Positions 6,398-13,343 of a stretch of DNA of 24,537 nucleotides are shown in pieces. The notes under the pieces were generated by a model, which was not told the DNA's origin, searched no databases, and was given only the letters and a program-made list of their open reading frames with translations. Numbering within the stretch: the first letter of the stretch is position 1; each line of letters begins with the position of its first letter. The position numbers were made by a program, and so were the translations under genes. This DNA comes from an uncultured Fidelibacterota bacterium (GTDB lineage Bacteria > Marinisomatota > Marinisomatia > Marinisomatales > TCS55): contig CAJWTA010000010.1 in NCBI GenBank assembly GCA_913046805.1, forward strand, positions 1-24,537. Reading direction: 5' to 3'.

Positions 6398-8572
6398 ATG
6401 AAAAAAATATTATTAATTGCATTTTTAATTATTGGATGTTCAAACGAAGTTAAAGAAAAAAACTCTACAGCTAGCAATGGATCTGCGCTCAGCATTGACC
6501 GCATATTGTCAAAGCCTTCTATTGCAGGTGTATCCCCATCTTCTCCCGCGTGGTCATCCGATAGTAGGCAGCTTGCATTCCTTTGGAGTGAATCTGGATC
6601 ACCTGGCCGCGAAATTTACGTAGTTAAAAGTGATGGATCTGGAATACGTCAAATCACTTCAAAAGTAGAAGGCAAGGGAGGGGTTCAAATGTTCGTTTGG
6701 AGCCCTAACGCTAAAGCAATTGTGTATTTGCGCTCGGGCGACCTTTGGCAGATCTCCTTGGAGGATAGTAAGGGAGAACGCTTCACAAATACCGGGGGAA
6801 ATAAATCAAACTTAAAAGTATCGCCTAATGGCCGATATGCTTCTTTCTTATTAGATGGCGACCTTTGGTTATTCGATTTGGTAAGCTATGAGTTATCACA
6901 GAAAACAAAGGTTGGCGTGCCATCTATTTCCAAGGTACCGCTTGGAAGGTATAATCGTCCCGATGTAGAGATCGGGTCATACGTATGGGGTGGGCCAACA
7001 TATGCCTGGTCCCCTGATAGCCGCACCATCGCAGTGCATTACGTGGACCGTCGTAACATGCGAAAGGTCCCTTTTCCTCATTATCTCGGAAAAGAAACTA
7101 TTGCTAATAATGTACGCCGCGGATATCCTGGAGATCCAAATGAATATCGTACGATCGGTTTTTTGAGCGTAGAGAGTGGTGATTTAAATTTGTTGGATCT
7201 TCCCAGCCCAACAGCAAATCGTATTGCTGGATTCTCATGGTCCTCCAATGGAAGACTGCTGCTAGATCGCGAATCGGATTCTGCAACGGATCGATGGTTG
7301 CATACGGTAAACCCAGTTGATGGTCGCCTAAGCGAGATCTGGCATGACCATCGGGAGACACGCGTTTATACATCTATAGCATCGGCCTGGCATTCGGACG
7401 GAGAACGAGTGGTATTTCTTAGCGATCTAAACGATCGTTACGGTCTCTATCTTTTAACTCCTGGAGAAGATCTTCCTTATTTGCTAACCAACAAGTCTTT
7501 CGATGTAACCGGTGCACCTTTGATAAATGTATCTGCTAACAGGATTTTTTTTCAATCTAATGAGCCAAGCCCTTATGAGCGTCACGTCTTTTACGTGCCT
7601 GATGAAGGCGGTGTTTCAACGCGCGTTACTAGCACCCCAGGTCAGCACAGACCCTACCCATCTCCAGATGGTATGAGGGTCGCCCTTCTTCACAACAGCG
7701 ATTTGAGACCCACAGAATTATATTTAATGGATACGCGAAGCGAACTTCCCGAAAGCCAAATTACCACTTCACTCAATCCAGAGTTCATGGATATATCCTG
7801 GGCAAAGCCTCGATACACAACTTTTAAAAGTCAAATCGATGACCACACATTGCATGCACGCATCCTTGAGCCAGCGAACCTCAAAAGAGGGAAGAAGTAT
7901 CCTGTTATTTTTGGTCCTGCTTATTCCAATACGGTGCGCAACCGTTGGTCTGGAATCATTGGTCTTTTGCAACAGCTCATGGTTCAACGCGGTTACATAG
8001 TGGTTCAGGTTGACGTTAGAGGAAGCACGGGATACGGTCGGGAATTTCGAGAAGAGTTTTTAATGGATTTCGCTGGGAAGGATATTGAAGATCTTGAGAG
8101 CGCTGTCAAATATCTGTCAACATTACCATATATAGATTTAGATCGAATCGGTATATGGGGCAGCAGTTACGGAGGGACTCTGACCATTTATTCATTATTC
8201 AAAAAGCCAGGATTGTTCAAGGCGGGAGTTGCGGGTGCTGCAGCGGTAGATCCGTACTTCTTTGGAACGGATGACGTTGCCATAGTCCGGCGTCCACAAA
8301 GTCATCCCGAAGCATTTAATCGAGGTGCTTTGCAATACGCAGATAATTTAGAGGATCATTTGCTCATTATTCATGGAATGCAGGATCATGTGGTCCCATT
8401 TAAGACGACTGTGGTTTTAGCAGAAGAATTGATTCGCCTAGGAAAGGATTTTGATTTTGTATTCGCTCCCGGAGCAACTCATGGATGGACACGCCCCAAC
8501 CATTATGCTCGCTATCTATTTGGCAAGCTACTAACGCATTTTGATCGCTATCTGCTTCCGGGCTCAAAATAG
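6398..8572 (+). CDS. S9-family (prolyl oligopeptidase-type) serine peptidase, lipoprotein
   Basis: 724 residues. ATG 6398 begins a textbook lipoprotein signal (MKKILLIAFLIIGC, lipobox Cys14); the earlier in-frame TTG at 6368 would bury that signal and has no ribosome-binding site. Residues ~40-450 carry TolB/WD40-like propeller repeats (e.g. PAWSSDSRQLAFL, VWSPNAKAIVYL, TYAWSPDSRTIAV). Residues ~470-722 form the alpha/beta-hydrolase domain with the nucleophile Ser590 in GSSYGG, Asp663 in HGMQDHVVP and His695 in GATHGW, the full S9 triad. Family knowledge: DPP-IV / acyl-aminoacyl-peptidase-like enzymes release dipeptides or acyl amino acids from short peptides. Lipidation places it on the inner or outer membrane facing the periplasm or surface, consistent with peptide scavenging. 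It is transcribed away from the outer-membrane barrel gene. Confidence 0.95.
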   Translation: MKKILLIAFLIIGCSNEVKEKNSTASNGSALSIDRILSKPSIAGVSPSSPAWSSDSRQLAFLWSESGSPGREIYVVKSDGSGIRQITSKVEGKGGVQMFVWSPNAKAIVYLRSGDLWQISLEDSKGERFTNTGGNKSNLKVSPNGRYASFLLDGDLWLFDLVSYELSQKTKVGVPSISKVPLGRYNRPDVEIGSYVWGGPTYAWSPDSRTIAVHYVDRRNMRKVPFPHYLGKETIANNVRRGYPGDPNEYRTIGFLSVESGDLNLLDLPSPTANRIAGFSWSSNGRLLLDRESDSATDRWLHTVNPVDGRLSEIWHDHRETRVYTSIASAWHSDGERVVFLSDLNDRYGLYLLTPGEDLPYLLTNKSFDVTGAPLINVSANRIFFQSNEPSPYERHVFYVPDEGGVSTRVTSTPGQHRPYPSPDGMRVALLHNSDLRPTELYLMDTRSELPESQITTSLNPEFMDISWAKPRYTTFKSQIDDHTLHARILEPANLKRGKKYPVIFGPAYSNTVRNRWSGIIGLLQQLMVQRGYIVVQVDVRGSTGYGREFREEFLMDFAGKDIEDLESAVKYLSTLPYIDLDRIGIWGSSYGGTLTIYSLFKKPGLFKAGVAGAAAVDPYFFGTDDVAIVRRPQSHPEAFNRGALQYADNLEDHLLIIHGMQDHVVPFKTTVVLAEELIRLGKDFDFVFAPGATHGWTRPNHYARYLFGKLLTHFDRYLLPGSK

Positions 8573-8622
8573 CTTTTATTACATTAACAAAAGATATCAT
8601 CCAAATTGATACACGACAATAA

Positions 8623-9255
8623 ATGAACGATCTCATCAACCATTATAATGCTTGGGCTGTTCAGTATGATGACGACATTAACCGTACAAGAGACCTAGAT
8701 AAAATGGTAACCATAGAATCTTTATCTAGTTTAGATTTTCACGAGGTCTTGGAGCTGGGCTGTGGAACAGGTAAAAATTCTGAATGGTTGATCAATAGAG
8801 CGGACCGACTGGTGGGTTTGGATTTTTCAAAAAATATGCTGCAACGAGCTAAAAATAAAATAAAGTCAGATAAAGCAACTTTTATCAGGACCGATCTTAA
8901 TGAAAATTGGCCTGTTAAGGATAATTCATTCGATCTATCCGTGATCAACCTCACGCTTGAGCACATTGGTGATCTAAATCATATTTTTAATTCATTGTTT
9001 GAAAAACTAAAAGAAGGTGGAAAATGTTTTGTGTCTGAACTGCATCCGAAAAGGCAATTAGCTGGCAGTAAAGCTAAGTTTTTTAATATGGGCGAGGAAT
9101 TGGTTCTCGATGTATACCTACATGTAGAGGAAGATTATGTGCATAGCGCTGAAAGATCTGGCTTAATATTGCGCGCTAAAAAAGATCACTTTGAAGATGA
9201 AGAAGATGTGCCCAGGTTGATTACATTTTTGTTTGAAAAGCCAAAAAAACCATAG
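8623..9255 (+). CDS. Class I SAM-dependent methyltransferase
   Basis: 210 residues, soluble. An N-terminal helix (HYNAWAVQYDDD) of the UbiE/BioC-like type precedes motif I VLELGCGTG at residues 42-50. Then come an acidic residue at the end of strand 2 (GLDFS), the motif around FIRTDLNENWP, and FDLSVINLTLEHI as the strand-4 motif. After the Rossmann core there is a short C-terminal beta part. The methyl acceptor cannot be read from sequence: small molecules are more likely than nucleic acid, and the family often annotates as methyltransferase domain 11/25. It starts 50 bases after the peptidase gene on the same strand with no terminator between, so co-transcription is possible. No clear ribosome-binding site is visible. 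Confidence 0.9.
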   Translation: MNDLINHYNAWAVQYDDDINRTRDLDKMVTIESLSSLDFHEVLELGCGTGKNSEWLINRADRLVGLDFSKNMLQRAKNKIKSDKATFIRTDLNENWPVKDNSFDLSVINLTLEHIGDLNHIFNSLFEKLKEGGKCFVSELHPKRQLAGSKAKFFNMGEELVLDVYLHVEEDYVHSAERSGLILRAKKDHFEDEEDVPRLITFLFEKPKKP

Positions 9256-9263
9256 ATGTTTGT

Positions 9264-9353
9264 ATGCATTGGGTTAAAAAAATATTTATTGGGTTTGTTA
9301 TTGGCTATCTAGCTGGGTATATCATTCTACAGATTTATACGCTGTTAATTTAA
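9264..9353 (+). CDS. Possible 29-aa single-helix membrane micropeptide
   Basis: ATG 9264 opens 29 codons encoding two lysines then a Gly-rich hydrophobic helix (KKIFIGFVIGYLAGYIILQ). The frame begins 8 bases after the methyltransferase stop on the same strand. The FxxGFVIGYLAGY pattern, with glycines spaced for helix packing, looks more protein-like than random AT-rich DNA. No strong ribosome-binding site is visible. Function unknown; it may be co-expressed with the methyltransferase. Confidence 0.4.
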   Translation: MHWVKKIFIGFVIGYLAGYIILQIYTLLI

Positions 9354-9394
9354 CAGTAGCATAAGGTAACTGCCTTGTCAGTTCAGCTAAAATC

Positions 9395-9466
9395 TTATAC
9401 TTTACGTAGCTTGTTTATGACGTACGCCAATGCGGTAAACGATAAGATACTAAAAAAAATTTCCAT
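9395..9466 (-). CDS. Very short hydrophobic ORF (23 aa), doubtful
   Basis: ATG at 9466 (minus) encodes 23 residues with one hydrophobic stretch and a basic end (INKLRKV). It lies downstream of the zinc-ribbon gene on the same strand, so it could be a third micro-gene of that set. The size makes chance occurrence likely. A weak AACTG...CAGTT hairpin lies just beyond it at 9368-9383. Confidence 0.15.
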   Translation of the reverse strand: MEIFFSILSFTALAYVINKLRKV

Positions 9467-9529
9467 GTGCTTTTCCAAAGTTTTGAAAAGCTATAACTGA
9501 TGAAACTTATAAAAGTTTCAATAAAAAAA

Positions 9530-9691
9530 TTATCCTTTCCACGTGCCTCCATACCTATAATATTTATTGTCCCTTTTATTCTCTTCAGTGCACTCCTTGC
9601 AAAGGAAATACCACTCTTTGCTTGAATCAATTTTTACTCTAAACAATAGGCTATACGACAAATTGCATACTTTACAATCTTTGGATTTCAT
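9530..9691 (-). CDS. 53-aa zinc-ribbon protein ending in YGGTWKG
   Basis: A minus-strand frame from ATG 9691. It has two metal-binding pairs, CKVC (Cys6, Cys9) and CKEC (Cys31, Cys34), spaced 21 residues apart with a WYFLC context, and a C-terminal YYRYGGTWKG. This layout of an N-terminal CxxC, a short strand pair, W-x-x-x-CxxC and a terminal Y-x-YGGTWK is one I associate with very small conserved zinc-ribbon proteins of aquatic bacteria; the role is unknown (nucleic-acid or protein binding are the usual guesses). It follows the 56-aa membrane protein by 24 bases on the same strand. Longer overlapping frames on either strand here lack any such motif. No strong ribosome-binding site is visible. 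Confidence 0.7.
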   Translation of the reverse strand: MKSKDCKVCNLSYSLLFRVKIDSSKEWYFLCKECTEENKRDNKYYRYGGTWKG

Positions 9692-9715
9692 AAATATATA
9701 CTTACAGAAATGGTT

Positions 9716-9886
9716 TTATTTTTTAAAAATACCTTTTATCTCAAGTATCAGAAAAAGCGAAAAGCCTGAGCCAGTAATCAAGGCCAGAATATCCCCATTT
9801 AGAAAATAGTAATACCATCCAATAGATGCTAAAACAGCATTGGAAAACGCTACAGCAACTTTGCCTGATTTCGTAAATTTCACCAT
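9716..9886 (-). CDS. 56-aa two-helix membrane protein
   Basis: A minus-strand frame from ATG 9886. A basic N-terminus (MVKFTKSGK) precedes two hydrophobic helices at about residues 9-28 and 33-51, joined by an LNGD turn, and the protein ends with KGIFKK. The second helix has glycines and a serine, the first aromatic residues (WYYYF). This regular inside-basic, helix, turn, helix, basic-end structure argues for a real small membrane protein. It is the first gene of a short minus-strand set that continues into the zinc-ribbon gene 24 bases later. I do not recognise the family. The 52-base gap to the divergent BtuF-like gene must hold both promoters. Confidence 0.55.
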   Translation of the reverse strand: MVKFTKSGKVAVAFSNAVLASIGWYYYFLNGDILALITGSGFSLFLILEIKGIFKK

Positions 9887-9938
9887 TATATAATGTATAT
9901 CATTTATAAGTTTATCAAAAAATATTTATTAAAAAACT

Positions 9939-10727
9939 ATGTCACATTATCCTGAAAGAATTGTTTGTTTAACGGAGGAGACCACCGAGTTATTATATCT
10001 ACTGGGTCAACAAGATCGTATTGTAGGTATTTCAGGCTTTACTAAGAGGCCTATACAAGCACGCAGTGAAAAACCTATCGTATCTTCATTTGTTGATGCC
10101 AAGATCGATAAGATAATAGATTTAAAACCTGATCTGGTCATTGGTTTTTCGGACATTCAAGCAGATATAGCGAAACAGTTGATCCAAAAGGGAATTAATG
10201 TTTGGATCAACAATCAGCGGACTGTCGCGGAAATCAAATCGTTTATCGTTCAAATGGGAACACTGGTTGGCGCTCGTGAGGAGTCCATGAGTTTAATTGA
10301 AAAGTTTGAGCTGAAGGTTTTACATATGCAAAAGATAATTGATCGGTGGCCTGAAAAGCCTCGGGTTTACTTTGAAGAATGGGACGATCCAATCATTTCA
10401 GGAATTGCGTGGGTTAGTGAGCTGGTTGAACTCGCTGGTGGGGAAGATATATTTAAAACAATGTCCCAAAATTCATTAGCAAAAGACCGAATAATCTCTG
10501 ATCCCAAGCTAGTTTGTAAGTTAGACCCAGATATAATAATAGCATCATGGTGCGGCAAAAAATTTGAAAAACAAAAAATGATCGATCGGCAAGGTTGGAA
10601 AGATATAAATGCCGTAATACGTGATAAGGTTTTTGAAATTAAATCAGAAATTATTTTGCAACCAGGACCGGCATGTCTTTTTGATGGACTGGAGCTATTG
10701 CATGAATTATTTGCTAAGCATAAATAA
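9939..10727 (+). CDS. BtuF-like cobalamin/siderophore-binding family protein without a signal peptide
   Basis: 262 residues of the type III periplasmic-binding fold (PF01497 family; BtuF, FhuD relatives). The sequence begins directly with the first strand of the fold (RIVCLTEETTELLYLLG), then KPDLVIGF and the mid-protein RVYFEEWDDPIISGIAWVSELVELAGG, and ends LLHELF. The EEWDDPxxSGxxWVSEL stretch is characteristic of a sub-group commonly annotated cobalamin-binding protein. No signal peptide or lipobox is present, and the upstream frame offers none, so the product appears cytoplasmic. No permease or BtuC/D-type ATPase is beside it; the following NatA/NatB pair is a different transporter type. 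The function could be corrinoid handling rather than import. ATG 9939 has no clear ribosome-binding site. Confidence 0.85.
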   Translation: MSHYPERIVCLTEETTELLYLLGQQDRIVGISGFTKRPIQARSEKPIVSSFVDAKIDKIIDLKPDLVIGFSDIQADIAKQLIQKGINVWINNQRTVAEIKSFIVQMGTLVGAREESMSLIEKFELKVLHMQKIIDRWPEKPRVYFEEWDDPIISGIAWVSELVELAGGEDIFKTMSQNSLAKDRIISDPKLVCKLDPDIIIASWCGKKFEKQKMIDRQGWKDINAVIRDKVFEIKSEIILQPGPACLFDGLELLHELFAKHK

Positions 10728-10794
10728 TAAAAAATTTAACATATAATCATTAATGCTCTACTCAAAATTGCTCTAATAAAATTAATTTCTATTT

Positions 10795-10850
10795 AAGGAG
10801 TTAGCTTATTGACTAATATAGTTATAGTTTTTATCGATGATAATTGTTAA
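10795..10850 (+). promoter_or_regulatory. Strong Shine-Dalgarno with 13-codon leader ORF overlapping natA start
   Basis: AAGGAG (10795-10800) is eight bases before TTG 10809, which opens 13 codons ending in TAA 10848-10850. That stop lies 11 bases past the natA ATG (10837). A TAG at 10825-10827 blocks upstream extension of natA, so the strong ribosome-binding site fits the mini-ORF rather than natA itself. It may be a translational-coupling leader. Confidence 0.35.
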
Positions 10851-11607
10851 AAATTTAATTAAAGATTTCTCGCTTAGTAAAAAGCAGCGCAAAGAAATGG
10901 GCGATGATTTTAAGGATACCAAAATTCTTAGAGCCGTTGATAATATTTCATTTAAATGTCAACCTGGTCGAATATTCGGTTTGCTAGGTCCAAATGGGGC
11001 AGGTAAGACCACCTCTCTTCGTATGATAGCCACTATGCTAAAACCGACCTCTGGAACTATCAGCGTATCCAGTTACGATACTGTCGATAATGGGCAGAAA
11101 GTTCGAAATCAAATTGGATTTATGACAGGACAAACAGCATTGTATGATCGTTTGACACCTCTTGAGATGGTAAAGTATATCGCCGACCTGCATGGAATGA
11201 GTAGCGAGAAATTTCAAAAGCGAAAGAATAAAATTTTTAATTTATTGGACATGGAGGAATTTGCCGATCGCCGTATTGCGAGACTGAGTACGGGCATGAA
11301 ACAAAAAACATCTATTGCCAGAACTATAATCCATGATCCAGATGTTATGGTATTTGATGAGCCAACATCGGGATTGGACGTCATGGCGTCTCGAGCTATA
11401 GTAGAGCTGATAAAATCTTGCCGTGAAGATGGGAAGACGGTAATTTTTTCTACGCATCGCATGGGTGAGGTGAATCAATTGTGTGACGATATTGCAATGA
11501 TTTACAAAGGTCAACTGTGCTACAACAATACACTAGATCAATTCAAATCAGAAATGACCCAGCCAACTTTTGAAGAAGAGTTCATTCACCGAGTAGGTGA
11601 CATTTAA
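10837..11607 (+). CDS. natA: NatA-like ABC exporter ATP-binding protein
   Basis: 256 residues, a cytoplasmic ATPase. Walker A GPNGAGKTT at 51-59, Q-loop region GFMTGQTALYDRLTP, signature LSTGMKQK, Walker B VMVFDEPTSGLD and the switch histidine in STHRMGEV are all present and intact. The insert between the first strand and Walker A (KKQRKEMGDDFKDTKILRA) is typical of NatA, the ATPase of NatAB sodium exporters. ATG 10837 gives the canonical opening MIIVKNL; the good Shine-Dalgarno site is 36 bases upstream, so initiation may be coupled to a short leader ORF. The permease gene begins one base after its stop. Sodium (or another small substrate) export is inferred from family. Confidence 0.93.
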   Translation: MIIVKNLIKDFSLSKKQRKEMGDDFKDTKILRAVDNISFKCQPGRIFGLLGPNGAGKTTSLRMIATMLKPTSGTISVSSYDTVDNGQKVRNQIGFMTGQTALYDRLTPLEMVKYIADLHGMSSEKFQKRKNKIFNLLDMEEFADRRIARLSTGMKQKTSIARTIIHDPDVMVFDEPTSGLDVMASRAIVELIKSCREDGKTVIFSTHRMGEVNQLCDDIAMIYKGQLCYNNTLDQFKSEMTQPTFEEEFIHRVGDI

Positions 11608-11608
11608 A

Positions 11609-12799
11609 ATGAAATTTTGGATTATAGCTAAAAAAGAAATTCTCGATATTACTCGAGATAGGCGAACTATGCTTATGATGATAGTATTACCACTCCTGCT
11701 CGTTCCGGTGTTATTGGGAACCATTATGAAAATTGATTCCTCGCAAAGAGAAAAAGCCTCAGAGAACCTCATTAAAATACGTTTCGTTGGAAAAGAATAC
11801 GCACCTGAATTATATCAAGCGTTTGTAGATATGGATAAGGTGATCATGTTGGATCAAGTTCCAATTGATAGTATCGGTATTTATTTAGAAGATAAATTTT
11901 TAGATGCAGCAATTTCGGTTCAGGAAAATTATCAACGGAGCATTGACCAAAATAGCCAAGCAAGTGTTCGTATCGAATACAAAGGCACAGATTCTTTTGA
12001 TTACGTTAAAGAAAAAATTGAGTACCTACTCCAATCTTCACAAGAAAAAATCATTGTAGAAAGAATGAAACGTTTAAATCTCGACCGAGATGTGGTTCAA
12101 GCATATAAAATCGAATATATTGATGTGGCAACAAAGCAGGAAACTCTTGGAAAAATTGTTGGCGGATGGTTGCCCTATGTTTTCATTCTGTTTGGTTTTA
12201 TGGGTGCAATGTATCCAGCATTAGATCTAGGGTCTGGAGAAAAGGAGAGAGGAACTTTAGAAACCATTCTTTCATCTCCAGCTAGTCGGCTCGATATTGT
12301 CATAGGTAAGTTTTTAGTTATCATGTTTGCAGCAACCGTAACCGCATTTTTAGCGTTAGCGGGTCTGACTATTGGAATAAGTCAAATTTCAGATATCCCA
12401 CCTCAAATCATGGAAGTAGTCAATGAAATGTTTAATGTAAAAACACTAGCGTTGATCATGACATTGGTCTTGCCAGTTTCTGCATTTTTTAGCGCTACAC
12501 TTTTAGGACTATCTATTTATGCTAACTCATTTAAAGAAGCTCAAAGCATTGCAGCTCCATTAAATATTGCCATTGTATTTATAGCTGTAATTGGAACGCT
12601 TCCAGGAGTTGAGCTCAATGTATTCACAGCTATGATTCCAATACTGAATGTATCTTTGGCATCAAAGGATATTTTCGCTGGTACTATGAATCCATTGTAT
12701 ATGATAGAAGTATATCTCTCTTTATTTGGCTTTGCTGCCATATCGGTTGTGTTGTGCGCAAGAACCTTTAATAATGAGAAAACTATCTTTAGGAGTTAA
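11609..12799 (+). CDS. natB: NatB-like ABC-2 family exporter permease
   Basis: 396 residues. It opens with MKFWIIAKKEILDITRDRRTM, the cytoplasmic elbow helix typical of NatB/ABC-2 permeases. Then come a first membrane helix (~24-42), a large periplasmic domain (~45-180) and five further helices from ~185 to the end. The conserved EKERGTLETILSSPASR coupling segment lies between the second and third helices. ATG 11609 is preferred: an AGGTGA at 11595-11600 is well spaced and the natA stop lies directly before it; GTG 11597 would overlap natA and extend the protein by four residues. Together with NatA it forms an ABC exporter for which Na+ extrusion is the prototype; substrates of distant homologues are uncertain. 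Confidence 0.92.
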   Translation: MKFWIIAKKEILDITRDRRTMLMMIVLPLLLVPVLLGTIMKIDSSQREKASENLIKIRFVGKEYAPELYQAFVDMDKVIMLDQVPIDSIGIYLEDKFLDAAISVQENYQRSIDQNSQASVRIEYKGTDSFDYVKEKIEYLLQSSQEKIIVERMKRLNLDRDVVQAYKIEYIDVATKQETLGKIVGGWLPYVFILFGFMGAMYPALDLGSGEKERGTLETILSSPASRLDIVIGKFLVIMFAATVTAFLALAGLTIGISQISDIPPQIMEVVNEMFNVKTLALIMTLVLPVSAFFSATLLGLSIYANSFKEAQSIAAPLNIAIVFIAVIGTLPGVELNVFTAMIPILNVSLASKDIFAGTMNPLYMIEVYLSLFGFAAISVVLCARTFNNEKTIFRS

Positions 12800-12874
12800 T
12801 CTATTTTCGTGTCCAAATGATTCGTTAGTTCATCCATTAAAATGCAATACCATACCTCACCTTATATTTAAACC

Positions 12875-13063
12875 ATGAATCTCTTTATTAAAATTTGTAT
12901 CTCGTACATCGCCCTTTACACTTTATTCAAATTGATTCGGTGGTTGATTATTGATATTATCCCAAACATTGAAAGCAGTGAAGGGAAAGATACGGTACGT
13001 CTTTTATTATTTGCATTTATTGGCTTCTCAATTATTATGGGGGCGCTCAGATTTTTTTACTAA
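12875..13063 (+). CDS. Small two-helix membrane protein (62 aa), hypothetical
   Basis: 62 residues with hydrophobic helices at about 4-28 and 43-60, separated by a polar loop (IPNIESSEGKDTVR). The topology is plausible and the loop is not low-complexity, which favours a real gene. It starts 75 bases after natB on the same strand with no terminator between. No ribosome-binding site or known family is recognised. Confidence 0.5.
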   Translation: MNLFIKICISYIALYTLFKLIRWLIIDIIPNIESSEGKDTVRLLLFAFIGFSIIMGALRFFY

Positions 13064-13097
13064 TGAGGTTCTCGAGGCTTGCTTTTCTCTTTTATGA

Positions 13098-13184
13098 TCA
13101 TATTAAACTGACAAAGTGCATTATATAGGCTAGCAGTGTAATTGTCATGATCACTAGTGCGATGTAGTATAAAATTGACTTCAT
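13098..13184 (-). CDS. Possible 28-aa membrane micropeptide
   Basis: On the minus strand, ATG 13184 opens 28 codons with one lysine then a continuous hydrophobic helix (MKSILYYIALVIMTITLLAY). Its start faces the Fur-box-like site 35 bases away, so if real it could share that control region. No ribosome-binding site is visible. Chance is a serious alternative. Confidence 0.3.
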   Translation of the reverse strand: MKSILYYIALVIMTITLLAYIMHFVSLI

Positions 13185-13218
13185 TTTAAATTAATATTTA
13201 AGTGTTAATGTATTATAT

Positions 13219-13233
13219 TGAGACTCATTATCA
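13219..13233 (+). promoter_or_regulatory. Fur-box-like site upstream of the iron importer
   Basis: TGAGACT-C-ATTATCA fits the 7-1-7 Fur consensus TGATAAT-N-ATTATCA with the right half exact and 5 of 7 in the left. It lies ~110 bases before the ferric-iron binding-protein gene. A TTGAGA at 13218-13223 with ATAATC 17 bases on suggests it overlaps the promoter, as expected for iron repression. Confidence 0.6.
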
Positions 13234-13289
13234 ATAAAGAATAATCTGTATTTGTAGTCACAGTTTTGTAAAGTTAAAAAAAATTACGC

Positions 13290-13320
13290 AACTAAATTAA
13301 TTAAAATAATTAACGTAGTT
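13290..13320 (+). other. AT-rich hairpin in the iron-operon leader
   Basis: AACTA / TAGTT and TTAATTA-AAA-TAATTAA nest as a 5-bp plus 7-bp stem with a 2x2 internal loop. It ends 12 bases before the AAGGAG at 13333-13338. It may shape access to that ribosome-binding site, or simply reflect AT-rich sequence. Confidence 0.3.
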
Positions 13321-13343
13321 TTGATATAGAATAAGGAGACATT

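Noticed and set aside
9415..9630. 71-codon minus-strand frame
   Set aside because: It overlaps the zinc-ribbon gene in another frame; the CxxC pairs and terminal YGGTWKG support the other frame.
9567..9809. 80-codon plus-strand frame in the methyltransferase-BtuF gap
   Set aside because: It runs antisense to the zinc-ribbon and two-helix genes, has no recognisable motif, and looks like their shadow.
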